The notes under the pieces: generated by a model
What the model saw: the letters and a program-made list of their open reading frames with translations, nothing else
The model's database searches: none
What the model was told of the DNA's origin: nothing
Shown: one piece after another, positions 1 to 8,804 of the stretch
How the letters are laid out: each line of letters starts with the position of its first letter
How positions within the stretch are numbered: the stretch's first letter is position 1
Source of the DNA: Abiotrophia defectiva ATCC 49176
Lineage (GTDB): Bacteria > Bacillota > Bacilli > Lactobacillales > Aerococcaceae
Direction: 5' to 3'
DNA length: 64,000 bases
NCBI RefSeq assembly: GCF_037041345.1
Contig: NZ_CP146287.1
Span: 186,001 to 250,000, forward strand
Program-made: the position numbers and the translations under genes

Positions 1-103
1 TGACAAAGACAATATATGCCATGGCAAGGAAGGTCGTAATCCCTGCAATAAATTCAGTTACCACGGTCGTTCCATGGTCACGTAATTTGAAAAAACGTTC
101 CAA
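1..103 (-). CDS. NCS2-family purine permease, N-terminal fragment
   Basis: Only the first 34 codons are in the window; the gene runs off the left edge. The reverse strand reads TTG (complement of 101-103), then LERFFKLRDHGTTVVTEF followed by a hydrophobic stretch containing AGITTFLAMAY. This matches the N-terminus of the AzgA/PbuG branch of nucleobase:cation symporters, membrane proteins that import adenine, guanine or hypoxanthine. A strong Shine-Dalgarno (AGGAGG, complement of 112-117) sits 8-9 bases before the TTG and fixes the start. Family assignment rests on the short conserved N-terminal motif; substrate cannot be told. Confidence 0.75.
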   Translation of the reverse strand, partial: MERFFKLRDHGTTVVTEFIAGITTFLAMAYIVFV

Positions 104-325
104 AATAATAGCCTCCTAATGTTTGGATTAATAGAACAGAATTGAGTATAGCATAGACAGTGGCAGATAGAACTAGTTCTAAGAGGATTTGTCTTCAAAA
201 AAAATTAAATGTTCGTGTTTTTGAACACTGCAAGGATAGGCGGAATGAAAATGTGTAGAATTCGTAACAAAATGTCTGATAAACGAGGAGCTTTAGGGCT
301 AGATATCGTGTTTTAAAGGCTTTTA

Positions 326-334
326 TGCTATAAT
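326..334 (+). promoter_or_regulatory. extended -10 promoter of phosphatase-tex unit
   Basis: TATAAT at 329-334 preceded by TG at 326-327 (TGnTATAAT). No good -35 hexamer is visible at 17 bp. The GAAGGAG ribosome site follows at 351-357. The same TGCTATAAT sequence recurs before several other genes in this window. Confidence 0.6.
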
Positions 335-366
335 GAAGAGGATTGAATGAGAAGGAGTCGATAGCC

Positions 367-1107
367 TTGACTAAGCAGGAAGCATTTGTTATTGGGGATA
401 TCCATGGTATGTACCATCTTTTGGAAGAACTATTGACCCATTGGCGCCCAGAAGATCAACAACTAATCTTTGTGGGAGACTTGATTGATCGAGGACCGAA
501 TTCGAAGGCCACGGTTGAAAAAGTAAGGGAGCTTCAAGCCAGTCATGGCGCTATCTGTCTCTGTGGTAACCATGAGGATATGTTATTGGAGACCTTGACG
601 GACCCAGAAAACTACTTTGGTCGCTATAAGCGTAACGGTGGTTTGACCACCATCTCAGAATTTTTAGAGACGACGCCTAGTAGGCTAGAAGACCAATCGG
701 GCCAGTTGCTGTCTGACTGCTTGAAGGAGACTCAGCCGTGGCTGCAAGCCTGGTTGGAGGGCCTGCCCCTCTATACAGAATTTGGCAACTTCATCATTGC
801 ACATGCTGGGGTTAATCCGGAAGTCGACCAGTGGCAAGATTCTTCGCGTCGCGATTTTGTCTGGATTCGCGAACCCTTCCATACGCTGCCTAATAAGACT
901 GGGCGGCCAATTATCTTCGGCCATACCCCGATTGGTCGGCTCAATGACGATGGCCAGACTCATCATGTTTGGCATCGTGAGGGTGATTTGATTGGCATTG
1001 ATGGCGGTGCAGTATACGGTGGCCATCTATTGGCTGTCCGAATCAATCACGAGACCCTTCTCGAAACATTCTGCGTTCCTTCGGACGCACCAAAGGTGGA
1101 CGATTAA
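367..1107 (+). CDS. PPP-family serine/threonine phosphatase-like metallophosphoesterase
   Basis: 246-residue cytoplasmic protein with the calcineurin-like metal motifs in order: GDIHG near the N-terminus, GDLIDRGPNS, GNHE, then HAG and FGHTP in the C-terminal half. This is the PPP layout shared by bacterial PrpA/PrpB-type protein phosphatases and ApaH-like Ap4A hydrolases; the substrate is not decidable. The upstream in-frame TTG at 343 has no ribosome site, whereas TTG at 367 lies 9 bases after GAAGGAG, so 367 is preferred. The next gene (tex) starts 3 bases after the stop, so the two are probably co-transcribed. Confidence 0.8.
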   Translation: MTKQEAFVIGDIHGMYHLLEELLTHWRPEDQQLIFVGDLIDRGPNSKATVEKVRELQASHGAICLCGNHEDMLLETLTDPENYFGRYKRNGGLTTISEFLETTPSRLEDQSGQLLSDCLKETQPWLQAWLEGLPLYTEFGNFIIAHAGVNPEVDQWQDSSRRDFVWIREPFHTLPNKTGRPIIFGHTPIGRLNDDGQTHHVWHREGDLIGIDGGAVYGGHLLAVRINHETLLETFCVPSDAPKVDD

Positions 1108-1110
1108 ATC

Positions 1111-3288
1111 ATGACAGTAACATTAACACATGAAGTACAAGAGGTAGCTAAGGAACTTAAGTTGCCGGTTGATAAGGTCAGTGTCGTCTTAGAGCTCTTG
1201 GCCGAAGGCAACACCATTCCTTTTATTGCGCGCTATCGTAAGGAAAAAACAGGAGCCCTAGATGAAGTCCAAATCCATGAGATTGAGACCCGCTATCGCT
1301 ATGTCACGCAATTGGCCGAGCGTAAGGAAGAAGTTAAGCGTCTGATTGATGAGCAAGAAAAACTGACTCCAGAATTAGCTGGGCAAATCGAAGCGGCTAG
1401 CACCTTGCAACAAGTGGAAGATCTCTATCGACCTTATAAGCAGAAGCGTCGGACTAAGGCCATGGTGGCTATTGAACAAGGCTTGGAACCTTTGGCTCAA
1501 TGGTTGTTGAATGAGCAGGCAGGGGACGTCGAAGAGACTGCTGCTGGCTATCTTAACGAAGAAGTTTCGGATGTGGCAGCTGCCCTAGCGGGTGCCCATG
1601 AAATTCTGGCCCAATGGGTGTCAGACAATGCTGCCTACCGCGAATTTATCCGCAAATACATGCGTTATAATGCCATCCTCAAGACCAAGCTCAAGAAGGA
1701 AGAGGCGGATCCTAACCAAGTCTACGCTATGTACTATGACTTCGAAAATAAACTTAGTGACCTACCTGCACACCGGACCTTAGCCCTCAACCGAGCTGAG
1801 AAGGAAGAGGTTATCAGCGTGTCTATTGAGGTGGATGAGGCGCCGATTTTCAATTATTTGGAGCGTCATGTCTTATCTGAGAATCTTCCAGAAGCTAAGC
1901 GTGTCTTAGGGCAGGCGGCTATTCGAGATGCATACAAACGTTTCATCTTTCCAGCCATTGAGCGGGAACTTCGCAATGAAGCGACTGAGCGGGCAGATAA
2001 GCAAGCCATCCAAGTCTTTGGGGACAACCTCAAGCATTTGCTCTTGACGCCACCTCTTAAGGGGCGGACAGTGCTGGGCTTAGACCCTGCCTACCGTACG
2101 GGCTGTAAGCTAGCGGTCGTTAACCAAACCGGTAAGGTCTTGGATAAAGGGGTTATTTACCCTCATAAACCAGCAGGTGAACGCCAACGTCAAGCGGCTA
2201 GTGGCCAATTGGCAGATTTGATTAAAGCACACGGGGTCGAAGTCATTGCTATTGGGAATGGGACCGCCAGTCGGGAATCTGAGCAGTTCGTAGCTCAAGT
2301 CATCAAGACCTTGGACCAACCGGTTAAATATATGATTGTTAATGAGGCGGGGGCTTCTGTCTATTCAGCTAGTGAACTAGCCCGTCAAGAATTTCCGGAT
2401 TATCAGGTAGAAGAGCGGAGCGCGGTTTCCATTGCTCGCCGTCTGCAAGACCCTTTGGCTGAATTGATTAAGATTGATCCTAAGTCCATTGGTGTGGGTC
2501 AGTATCAGCACGATGTGGCTCAAAAGCAATTGACCGAGGAACTAGACTTTGTGGTCAATACCACTGTTAACCGAGTAGGTGTGGATGTGAATACAGCCAG
2601 TGTTTCCCTCTTGCAACACGTGTCTGGTTTGACCGCGACTACGGCCAAGAACTTGATTAGTCTTCGTGACGAGTTAGGTCGCTTTGAAGACCGCCGTCAA
2701 ATTAAGGATGTTAAGCGCCTAGGCCCTAAAACCTATGAGCAAGCCATTGGCTTCCTCCGGATTGTCGGAGGTAAGAATCCACTTGATCAGACCGGCATTC
2801 ACCCAGAGAGTTACGCGGTAGCGCGTATGATTCTGGATCGTGCAGGTATAGCTCTAGACGCGATTGGCTCTGATCATGCTGTGGAGGCCTTAGGTGCCCT
2901 TAGGCCAGCCCAACTTGCTCAGGAGCTAGAAGTAGGCCAGGCAACCATTGTAGATATTATTGAGGGCCTCAAGCATCCCCTACACGATATCCGGGATGCT
3001 GGTCCAGCACCGATTTTACGTGAAGATGTCATGTCCTTAGACGATCTCGAAGTTGGGATGCAACTACAAGGCGTGGTCCGCAACGTGGTCGACTTCGGTG
3101 CCTTTGTGGATATCGGGGTCAAGCAAGATGGCCTGATTCATATTTCCAAACTATCCAAGAAATTCATCAAGCATCCTTCAGAAGCGGTAGCTGTGGGGGA
3201 TATCTTGGAAGTTGAAGTCACTGTCTTAGATAAGAAAAAAGGCCGTATTGGCCTCAAGCGCCTCTTCAAGAAGCCTGCCCAAGGCTAG
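1111..3288 (+). CDS. tex: Tex family RNA-binding protein with S1 domain
   Basis: 725 residues, usual length for Tex/YhgF. The N-terminal helical region contains the FIARYRKEKTGALDE motif. A YqgF/RNase H-like fold follows around 320-450 (VLGLDPAYRTGCKLAVV), then helix-hairpin-helix repeats around 490-560, and a C-terminal S1 RNA-binding domain around 645-720 (GVVRNVVDFGAFVDIG, DGLIHISKLS). Tex proteins bind nucleic acid and associate with transcription elongation complexes; exact role in cocci is unsettled. It lies 3 bases behind the phosphatase gene. Confidence 0.95.
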   Translation: MTVTLTHEVQEVAKELKLPVDKVSVVLELLAEGNTIPFIARYRKEKTGALDEVQIHEIETRYRYVTQLAERKEEVKRLIDEQEKLTPELAGQIEAASTLQQVEDLYRPYKQKRRTKAMVAIEQGLEPLAQWLLNEQAGDVEETAAGYLNEEVSDVAAALAGAHEILAQWVSDNAAYREFIRKYMRYNAILKTKLKKEEADPNQVYAMYYDFENKLSDLPAHRTLALNRAEKEEVISVSIEVDEAPIFNYLERHVLSENLPEAKRVLGQAAIRDAYKRFIFPAIERELRNEATERADKQAIQVFGDNLKHLLLTPPLKGRTVLGLDPAYRTGCKLAVVNQTGKVLDKGVIYPHKPAGERQRQAASGQLADLIKAHGVEVIAIGNGTASRESEQFVAQVIKTLDQPVKYMIVNEAGASVYSASELARQEFPDYQVEERSAVSIARRLQDPLAELIKIDPKSIGVGQYQHDVAQKQLTEELDFVVNTTVNRVGVDVNTASVSLLQHVSGLTATTAKNLISLRDELGRFEDRRQIKDVKRLGPKTYEQAIGFLRIVGGKNPLDQTGIHPESYAVARMILDRAGIALDAIGSDHAVEALGALRPAQLAQELEVGQATIVDIIEGLKHPLHDIRDAGPAPILREDVMSLDDLEVGMQLQGVVRNVVDFGAFVDIGVKQDGLIHISKLSKKFIKHPSEAVAVGDILEVEVTVLDKKKGRIGLKRLFKKPAQG

Positions 3289-3332
3289 GAGCCATTGACT
3301 TCAATGTTTCGACTAGAAAGGTAGAATATTTA

Positions 3333-4346
3333 ATGAAATTACTAACTGTGGCAATCCCCTCATATAATTCCGCAGATTATATGGGACGGGCTATTGAGTC
3401 CCTCTTGCCGGCAGGCGACCAGATTGAAATCTTGGTCATTGATGATGGCTCTAAGGATGAAACCTTGACCATTGCTCAAGACTATCAGCGTCGCTATCCA
3501 GACCAGGTCAAGGCTATTCATCAGGCTAACAAGGGGCATGGTGGGGCTGTCAATACTGGTCTAGCCCATGCGACTGGCCAATATTTCAAGGTAGTGGACT
3601 CTGATGACTGGGTGGATGAGTCGGCTTTGGCGGCGGTTATGGCAACCCTTGAGCGCTTTGAAGCAGAGAATACCCAGGTGGATGTTCTCTTGACCAATTA
3701 TGTTTATGAGCAGGGAGAGGAAGGCGCCAAGCGAACGGTTCGCTACGAGCGTAATTTGCCTATTAATCAGTTCTTTGGCTGGGATGAAGTCAAGCCTTTC
3801 TCAGTAGGCGAGTATCTCATGATGCATTCATTGATATATCGGACCCAACTGTTGAGAGATTGTGGTCTTATCTTGCCAGAACACACCTTCTATGTAGATA
3901 ATGTCTTTGTCTATCAACCGATTCAGCATGTTCAGCGCCTCTATTATCTGGATGTCGACTTCTATCGTTATCTGATTGGCCGCGATGACCAGTCGGTCAA
4001 TGAACGAGTTATGATGGGGCGGATTGACCAGCAACTCAAAGTTAACCGAATTTTAATTGAAGCAGTTGACTTTAGTCAGCCGCTACACCCTAGCATTCGC
4101 CAGTATTTGCTTAAACATTTGGAGATTGTCACTAGCATTTCTAGCGCCTTGCTCAATCGTATTGGGACACCAGAAGCGATAGCTAAGCGCCAAGACCTTT
4201 GGAACTTCCTACAAGAACGTAACCCTGAGGCCTTCAAAGTCTTGCGTTATGCTTTCTTTGGCCGCTTAACGACAGCGAATACGAGAGTAGGACGTTGGGT
4301 TTCCAACCAGGTTTATAAAGTCATTCGCAAGGTCGGGGGCTACTAA
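3333..4346 (+). CDS. family 2 glycosyltransferase
   Basis: 337 residues with a GT-A fold at the N-terminus: AIPSYNSADYMGRAIESL, VIDDGSKDET, and the metal-binding VVDSDDW near residue 90. No transmembrane segment is obvious, so it probably acts at the inner face of the membrane on a lipid-linked or wall glycan acceptor. It stands 44 bases after tex and is not in the polysaccharide locus. A small CTTGCC/GGCAAG hairpin (4353-4368) follows. Donor and acceptor sugars are unknown. Confidence 0.85.
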   Translation: MKLLTVAIPSYNSADYMGRAIESLLPAGDQIEILVIDDGSKDETLTIAQDYQRRYPDQVKAIHQANKGHGGAVNTGLAHATGQYFKVVDSDDWVDESALAAVMATLERFEAENTQVDVLLTNYVYEQGEEGAKRTVRYERNLPINQFFGWDEVKPFSVGEYLMMHSLIYRTQLLRDCGLILPEHTFYVDNVFVYQPIQHVQRLYYLDVDFYRYLIGRDDQSVNERVMMGRIDQQLKVNRILIEAVDFSQPLHPSIRQYLLKHLEIVTSISSALLNRIGTPEAIAKRQDLWNFLQERNPEAFKVLRYAFFGRLTTANTRVGRWVSNQVYKVIRKVGGY

Positions 4347-4387
4347 AAGCCTACTTGCCCACTGGCAAGGCAAATGAGTGTCAGACC

Positions 4388-4416
4388 TTGCCATAGCGGG
4401 GGCTTAGCCTTATAAT
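4388..4416 (+). promoter_or_regulatory. sigma-A promoter of yebC
   Basis: TTGCCA at 4388-4393, 17-bp spacer, TATAAT at 4411-4416. Both boxes and the spacing fit the vegetative consensus. The transcript would start near 4423, about 25 bases ahead of the gene. Confidence 0.75.
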
Positions 4417-4448
4417 AGTAATATCTTAAGAGAAAGTGATGTGAAAGA

Positions 4449-5168
4449 ATGGGACGTAAATGGGCCAACATCAAAGAAAAAAAAGCCAAGTTGGACGCCA
4501 ATAACAGTAAGGTCTACGCAAAATTCGGGATTGAAATTTACGTAGCAGCTAAACAAGGCGATCCAGATCCCCATAGTAACCAAAAATTGAAATTTGTCAT
4601 TGACCGTGCTAAGACCTATAATGTGCCTAAGCATGTCATTGACCGCGCTATCGAAAAAGCCAAAGGTGGCGGTGATGAAAGCTTCCAAGAGCTCCGCTAC
4701 GAAGGTTTCGGGCCAAACGGTTCCATGATTATCGTGGATGCCTTGACTAACAACGTAAACCGGACTGCCAGTGATGTGCGGGCGGCCTATGGTAAGAACG
4801 GCGGGAACATGGGTGTCAGCGGGTCTGTTAGCTACCTCTTCGACGCGACAGCTGTTTTCGTTATCGCTGGCCAAGATGCTGACGAAATCATGATGGGCTT
4901 ATTAGAAGCTGATGTAGATGTCCGTGAAGTAACGCAAGAAGGTGAGTCTGTTGTCGTTTACGGCGAACCTAACGACTTCCATGCCATTCAATCAGCTTTG
5001 GAGTCCATGGGGATTAGCGAGTTTGAAGTGGCAGAATTAGACCTCTTGCCACAAAACGAAGTGACCTTAACAGGTGACGACTTAGCTAGATTCGAGCGTT
5101 TGATTGAAGTCTTAGAAGACAATGACGACGTTCAACGCGTTTACCACAACGTGGACTTAGAAGACTAA
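4449..5168 (+). CDS. yebC: YebC/PmpR family DNA-binding regulatory protein
   Basis: 239 residues, full length for the YebC/TACO1 family. The conserved N-terminus [18 protein letters not shown] and the [14 protein letters not shown] and YEGFGPNG motifs are present. Members have been described as transcription regulators and, more recently, as translation factors easing ribosome stalling, so a precise role is not claimed. It has its own promoter and a strong terminator, so it is monocistronic. Confidence 0.95.
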   Translation: MGRKWANIKEKKAKLDANNSKVYAKFGIEIYVAAKQGDPDPHSNQKLKFVIDRAKTYNVPKHVIDRAIEKAKGGGDESFQELRYEGFGPNGSMIIVDALTNNVNRTASDVRAAYGKNGGNMGVSGSVSYLFDATAVFVIAGQDADEIMMGLLEADVDVREVTQEGESVVVYGEPNDFHAIQSALESMGISEFEVAELDLLPQNEVTLTGDDLARFERLIEVLEDNDDVQRVYHNVDLED

Positions 5169-5177
5169 GACAAAGTA

Positions 5178-5212
5178 AAAGACTGAGAAGCATCAACTTC
5201 TCAGTCTTTTTT
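5178..5212 (+). terminator. intrinsic terminator after yebC, probably bidirectional
   Basis: 13-bp perfect stem (AAAGACTGAGAAG at 5178-5190 with its complement at 5197-5209), 6-base loop and a T-run. It lies between two convergent genes and has an A-run on the other side, so it can also end the minus-strand operon. Confidence 0.9.
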
Positions 5213-5226
5213 CTTTGGCGAAATTT

Positions 5227-5826
5227 TTAATACCAACCATTTTCTTGGCAGATACGGATGGCATCCGCCCGGTTTTTAGCGCTTAGTTTTTGCAGAACGG
5301 TAGACATGTAGTTGCGGACGGTACCTTCTGATAGATGGAGCTCCTGGGCTAACTCCTTGTTGGAGAGCCCCTCTCTAACGCCTGCCATGAGCTGGCGCTC
5401 TTGTGGGGTCAAGGGGTTGTGATGAGTGAAAAGGCGATCAACGAGCTCAGGCGCATATTCTTTCTTACCCGCTAGGATGTTTTCCAGGGTTTCCATGAGG
5501 GCATGGACAGGTCGCTCCTTGAGGACGAAGGCATCGACATCGGCTTTGAGGGCGCGCTCGAAGTAGCCGGGACGCTTGAAGGTGGTGAAGATGAGGACCT
5601 TAACCTCAGGGTGATGGGCCTTAGACCATTCTAGCACATCTAAGCCACTGGCGTAGGGCATTTCAATGTCTAAGAGGGCGATATCGATGGTCTGGCTACC
5701 TATAATCTCCATGGCTTCCTGGCCATTTTTGGCTGGGTGGACGCTTTCTACTTGGTCTTCTAGCTCTAGGAGTTGACAGAGGGCATCTCGAAGCATGGCT
5801 TGGTCTTCTGCAATTAAGAGGCGCAT
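5227..5826 (-). CDS. LuxR/NarL-type response regulator (DesR-like)
   Basis: 199 residues. Receiver domain with AED near residues 6-8, phospho-acceptor Asp53 in LLDIEMP and a conserved Lys near 103. The C-terminal LuxR helix-turn-helix at about 137-182 contains LTPQERQLM, GLSNKELA and SEGTVRNYMS. It is last in a four-gene minus-strand operon, 8 bases after the kinase gene. Its likely target is the repeated GTCATGAC operator before the first gene of this operon (8662-8692), by analogy with self-regulated ABC/two-component cassettes. Confidence 0.93.
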   Translation of the reverse strand: MRLLIAEDQAMLRDALCQLLELEDQVESVHPAKNGQEAMEIIGSQTIDIALLDIEMPYASGLDVLEWSKAHHPEVKVLIFTTFKRPGYFERALKADVDAFVLKERPVHALMETLENILAGKKEYAPELVDRLFTHHNPLTPQERQLMAGVREGLSNKELAQELHLSEGTVRNYMSTVLQKLSAKNRADAIRICQENGWY

Positions 5827-5834
5827 GGAATCAC

Positions 5835-6941
5835 CTATCCTTTCTCGTAGGGCATTTTAAGTTGGACTTGGGTAGGTTGGCGACGACTGAGGATGTTGAG
5901 CTGTCCGCCTTGAATTTGCAGGCGGTCCAAGATGGTGTGGAGTTCACCTTCCTGCACGGGGCCAAAACCTTGTCCGTCGTCTTCTACAAAGGCGTAGAGG
6001 AAATTGTCGTTCCGCCAGAGACGGATTAGCACATGCTTGGCTTGGGCGTGCTTGATGATGTTGTTGCAGGCTTCTAGCAAACTCAAGGCTAGGGTGGAGG
6101 ATTGGTCCTGAGTCAAGGACAGGGTACCTAGTTGGTTGTCAATGACCACCTGGATGCCAGATATTTCTAACATTTCTTGCAGCCGGATGAGTTCGTTAGC
6201 CAAGTCGTGGTGATCTAAGTCGTTGATGATAGCTCGCACTTGGTGCATAGCTTCCTGAGTCAGGTTGTGAATATCCTTGACGTGTTCTTGGGCAGCCTCA
6301 TATTTTTGACGTGCCATCAGGCTAGTGGCTAATTCACTCTTAACAGCTAAGGTGGCGAAGAGATGGCCTAGGTTATCGTGGAGGTCACGCCGGATTCGAT
6401 GACGTTCATTTTCAGCTAAAAGTAAGTTGATTTGCTTATTTTTAGCTTCTTCTCTTTCCTGCATGAGCTCTCGCAAGCGACCAAAGCGCTGGCCGATGGA
6501 AAAGAGGATGATGAAGCCAATTAGCAGGCCCAGATAGAATAACTCAATGGAATCCAAGCCCCGCCAAGTGTGATAGAGATAGATTCCTAGGGCAATACCA
6601 TAAATACTTAACCAACGCCAGGACAAGAGGGAAGAACGAGGAAAACAATAAGCCATGACATTGCCCAAATAAAAGAGAAACCAAATAAAGTTAGGATTGA
6701 GGGAAAGGGCACAGTAAGAGATATAGCCTGCCGCATAAATCCAACTCAAGGTGACAATTCGTTGGTCTTGGCTCCATAAGAGGGAGAGATAGGAAACTAA
6801 AAAGATAAAGGTAAAGCCCAAAAGCCCCCAATTAATGGGGGACTGATTGATGGATTCAATAACGGGGAATAGAATGAAGACCAGACTGATATAGAACATG
6901 ATGTGAGTCTGTTTCATCGCAATTTTCAGGCGTTGGAACAT
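5835..6941 (-). CDS. DesK-like sensor histidine kinase
   Basis: 368 residues. About five transmembrane helices occupy residues 15-150, with no large external sensor domain. HisKA_3 box around 180-195 (RIRRDLHDNLGHL; phospho-acceptor His188), then an HATPase_c domain (ACNNIIKHAQAKHV, VEDDGQGFG). This is the DesK/LiaS/YvfT class that senses membrane state or antimicrobials through its membrane domain. The gene starts 24 bases after the exporter permease stop; the signal is unknown. Confidence 0.93.
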   Translation of the reverse strand: MFQRLKIAMKQTHIMFYISLVFILFPVIESINQSPINWGLLGFTFIFLVSYLSLLWSQDQRIVTLSWIYAAGYISYCALSLNPNFIWFLFYLGNVMAYCFPRSSLLSWRWLSIYGIALGIYLYHTWRGLDSIELFYLGLLIGFIILFSIGQRFGRLRELMQEREEAKNKQINLLLAENERHRIRRDLHDNLGHLFATLAVKSELATSLMARQKYEAAQEHVKDIHNLTQEAMHQVRAIINDLDHHDLANELIRLQEMLEISGIQVVIDNQLGTLSLTQDQSSTLALSLLEACNNIIKHAQAKHVLIRLWRNDNFLYAFVEDDGQGFGPVQEGELHTILDRLQIQGGQLNILSRRQPTQVQLKMPYEKG

Positions 6942-6964
6942 GATAGTCCCTCCTTCTAAAGGAC

Positions 6965-7696
6965 TTATTTTACTTCAACTTTACGTTGCACTAAGGCAAT
7001 CAGGATTAAGAAGCAGATTCCATAGGCTACCAGTGCGAAAATAGAATCCCATGCCCAGATTCGGTTAGTATACCAGTTTTGGATGATTTGCATTAGGTGG
7101 TAGCTAGGAATCCATTTGGCTAGGTTTTGCATCCATTGAGGGAAAAACATCAGAGGCATCCAGAGGCCACCTAAGAGTGACATAGCCATAAAGGCGATGT
7201 TCCCAACCATGGAGATGGTTTCTTCGCTTGGCAAGTAGGAAATGAGAGCCCCAATAAATGAGAATGGAATCATCCCGACCAAGAGAATAAGAATGACCAT
7301 GAAATAGTCACCAGCCGGTAGGGTAATTTGACGAACTAAGCCACCAAAGCTGAAGACCACGCCGATGGCGAGGGAATAGAGCAAGACAAAGCGTAAGGCT
7401 TTTACTAAGTAATATTGTACCACAGACACCGGTGAATGGTGAAGAAAACGTCGCCAATTGTTATGCTTATCTGCAGTTAAATTATAGGGTAGGGCGAAAA
7501 CGTTGAAGCTTAGAAGAGAAGAGGCCGTCATGGAAATCATCATGAAGACTCTGTAGCTATAAGGCATCTCCGCTTGATAGATACCAGAGAAGAGGAGGTA
7601 GAAAGCCAAGGGCATGCCGATGGCCATGACTAAACTCTGCCAATTGCGTAATGTAAAGTAGGTCTCTACCTTGATGAGGGCGCGTAAGTTTTTCAT
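6965..7696 (-). CDS. ABC-2 type exporter permease
   Basis: 243 residues with six predicted membrane helices, as in YvfS/ABC2-membrane family permeases found beside DesK/DesR-like systems. It would form the channel for the ATPase encoded just upstream (its start lies 2 bases after that gene's stop). Such exporters commonly move antimicrobial peptides, lipids or toxic compounds; the substrate cannot be inferred. Confidence 0.88.
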   Translation of the reverse strand: MKNLRALIKVETYFTLRNWQSLVMAIGMPLAFYLLFSGIYQAEMPYSYRVFMMISMTASSLLSFNVFALPYNLTADKHNNWRRFLHHSPVSVVQYYLVKALRFVLLYSLAIGVVFSFGGLVRQITLPAGDYFMVILILLVGMIPFSFIGALISYLPSEETISMVGNIAFMAMSLLGGLWMPLMFFPQWMQNLAKWIPSYHLMQIIQNWYTNRIWAWDSIFALVAYGICFLILIALVQRKVEVK

Positions 7697-7697
7697 T

Positions 7698-8594
7698 TTA
7701 TTTTACCTCGCTTTCTTGGTCGTCTCGGGTAGTTTCGAAAATGCTATTGAGTAAGGTGCGGCGAGCGACTTCTAATTCACTGAAGGCGCAACCTGCTTGA
7801 CTAAGGGCAGCCCAGACTTCAGCACCATTCTTAGTATGGAAGGTCAGGTTATCACTGTTTTCAGTCAGTTCCATAATGTCTTGGCGCTTAGCCAATACTT
7901 CTTGGAAGCGCACAGGGACGGTAAAGAACTGGGTTAATTCTTCTGACCGCATACGGTGTGGTGTTGTGTCACGAATGAGCTTGCCTTGGTGGAGCACTAG
8001 AATACGTTCGGCTGTGTGTTCGACTTCTTCAATGTAGTGGGAAGAGTAGAGAATGGTGGTCCCGGTTTCTTTGATCCGATGGATAATTTCCCAGAACTGT
8101 TGGCGTGTCGAAGTATCCATGGCAGCTGTTGGTTCGTCTAGTATGAGAACGGAAGGACGTCCAATCAAGGTTAAGGCGAAGCTTAGCAGGCGGCGTTGAC
8201 CACCGGATAAGGATTGGGTCATCTGATTGTATTGGCTTGGACTGAAACGCAAAATATCTTGGATTTCTTCCTGCGTCAAAGGGTAGTCATAGATGGATTG
8301 GAAGAAGCTGATTAATTCCTTGACCTTGAGGTTTTTAGGGAGTTCGTTAGTTTGAGGTAGGAGGCCGATAGTGCTCTTGAGTTTGCGGTTACCCACTGCT
8401 AGACCTTTAATGGTGATGCTCCCTTGGCTGAGGATTTTGTCATGAAGTAAGAGTTCAATCAAAGTAGTCTTGCCGGCCCCGTTAGGACCAATGAGGGCGA
8501 TGCATTCGCCAGCCTCAATCGAGAAGTTGATATCTTGTAAGATGGGGCGGCCCTTGATTGTCTTGCCGGCACCTTTTACATTAATGAGACTCAT
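7698..8594 (-). CDS. ABC exporter ATP-binding protein
   Basis: 298 residues. Walker A GPNGAGKTT, signature LSGGQRRLL, Walker B VLILDEPTAAMD and a switch His in YSSHYIEEVE are all present; the C-terminal ~80 residues are typical of ABC-2 exporter ATPases. An in-frame start further upstream (8636) would add 14 residues, but AAGGAGGG (complement of 8602-8609) stands 8 bases before the ATG at 8594, so that start is preferred. First gene of the operon ATPase-permease-kinase-regulator. Confidence 0.93.
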   Translation of the reverse strand: MSLINVKGAGKTIKGRPILQDINFSIEAGECIALIGPNGAGKTTLIELLLHDKILSQGSITIKGLAVGNRKLKSTIGLLPQTNELPKNLKVKELISFFQSIYDYPLTQEEIQDILRFSPSQYNQMTQSLSGGQRRLLSFALTLIGRPSVLILDEPTAAMDTSTRQQFWEIIHRIKETGTTILYSSHYIEEVEHTAERILVLHQGKLIRDTTPHRMRSEELTQFFTVPVRFQEVLAKRQDIMELTENSDNLTFHTKNGAEVWAALSQAGCAFSELEVARRTLLNSIFETTRDDQESEVK

Positions 8595-8624
8595 AATAGT
8601 TCCCTCCTTGCTGTTGATGGTTTT

Positions 8625-8630
8625 ATTATA
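8625..8630 (-). promoter_or_regulatory. -10 element of the ABC/two-component operon
   Basis: Complement reads TATAAT at 8625-8630. The hexamer 17 bp upstream (TACTAG) is a poor -35, which fits a promoter that needs an activator. The start point would be near 8618, about 24 bases ahead of the ATG. Confidence 0.5.
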
Positions 8631-8661
8631 GGCCAAGAAATCGGAGGCTAGTAGTAGCGCC

Positions 8662-8692
8662 TGTCATGACATGATGTGACATTTGTCATGAC
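8662..8692. promoter_or_regulatory. repeated GTCATGAC operator, probable response-regulator site
   Basis: Two identical 8-bp palindromes GTCATGAC (8663-8670 and 8685-8692) lie exactly 22 bp apart, two helical turns, with a related TGTGACAT half-site in between. The block lies about 45-75 bp upstream of the deduced start of the minus-strand operon. NarL/LuxR-type regulators commonly bind paired inverted half-sites in such positions, so autoregulation is inferred. Confidence 0.6.
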
Positions 8693-8742
8693 TTGGTGGA
8701 TGGTAGATTTCTTAAGTTTTCCCAAAGGGCTCAGCCTAAAAG

Positions 8743-8771
8743 ATGCCAAGGGTCGTTAAACTTGATATAAT
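8743..8771 (+). promoter_or_regulatory. promoter of the yugP-like gene
   Basis: ATGCCA (8743-8748), 17-bp spacer and TATAAT (8766-8771). The transcript start near 8778 gives a leader of about 27 bases with GGAGGG before the ATG at 8805. Confidence 0.65.
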
Positions 8772-8804
8772 AAGGTATAACTTGAAAATAATGGAGGGAT
8801 ATCC

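Noticed and set aside
4410-4874. 154-codon minus-strand frame over yebC
   Set aside because: The plus-strand frame is a clear YebC with promoter and terminator; the reverse frame has no family match or ribosome site.
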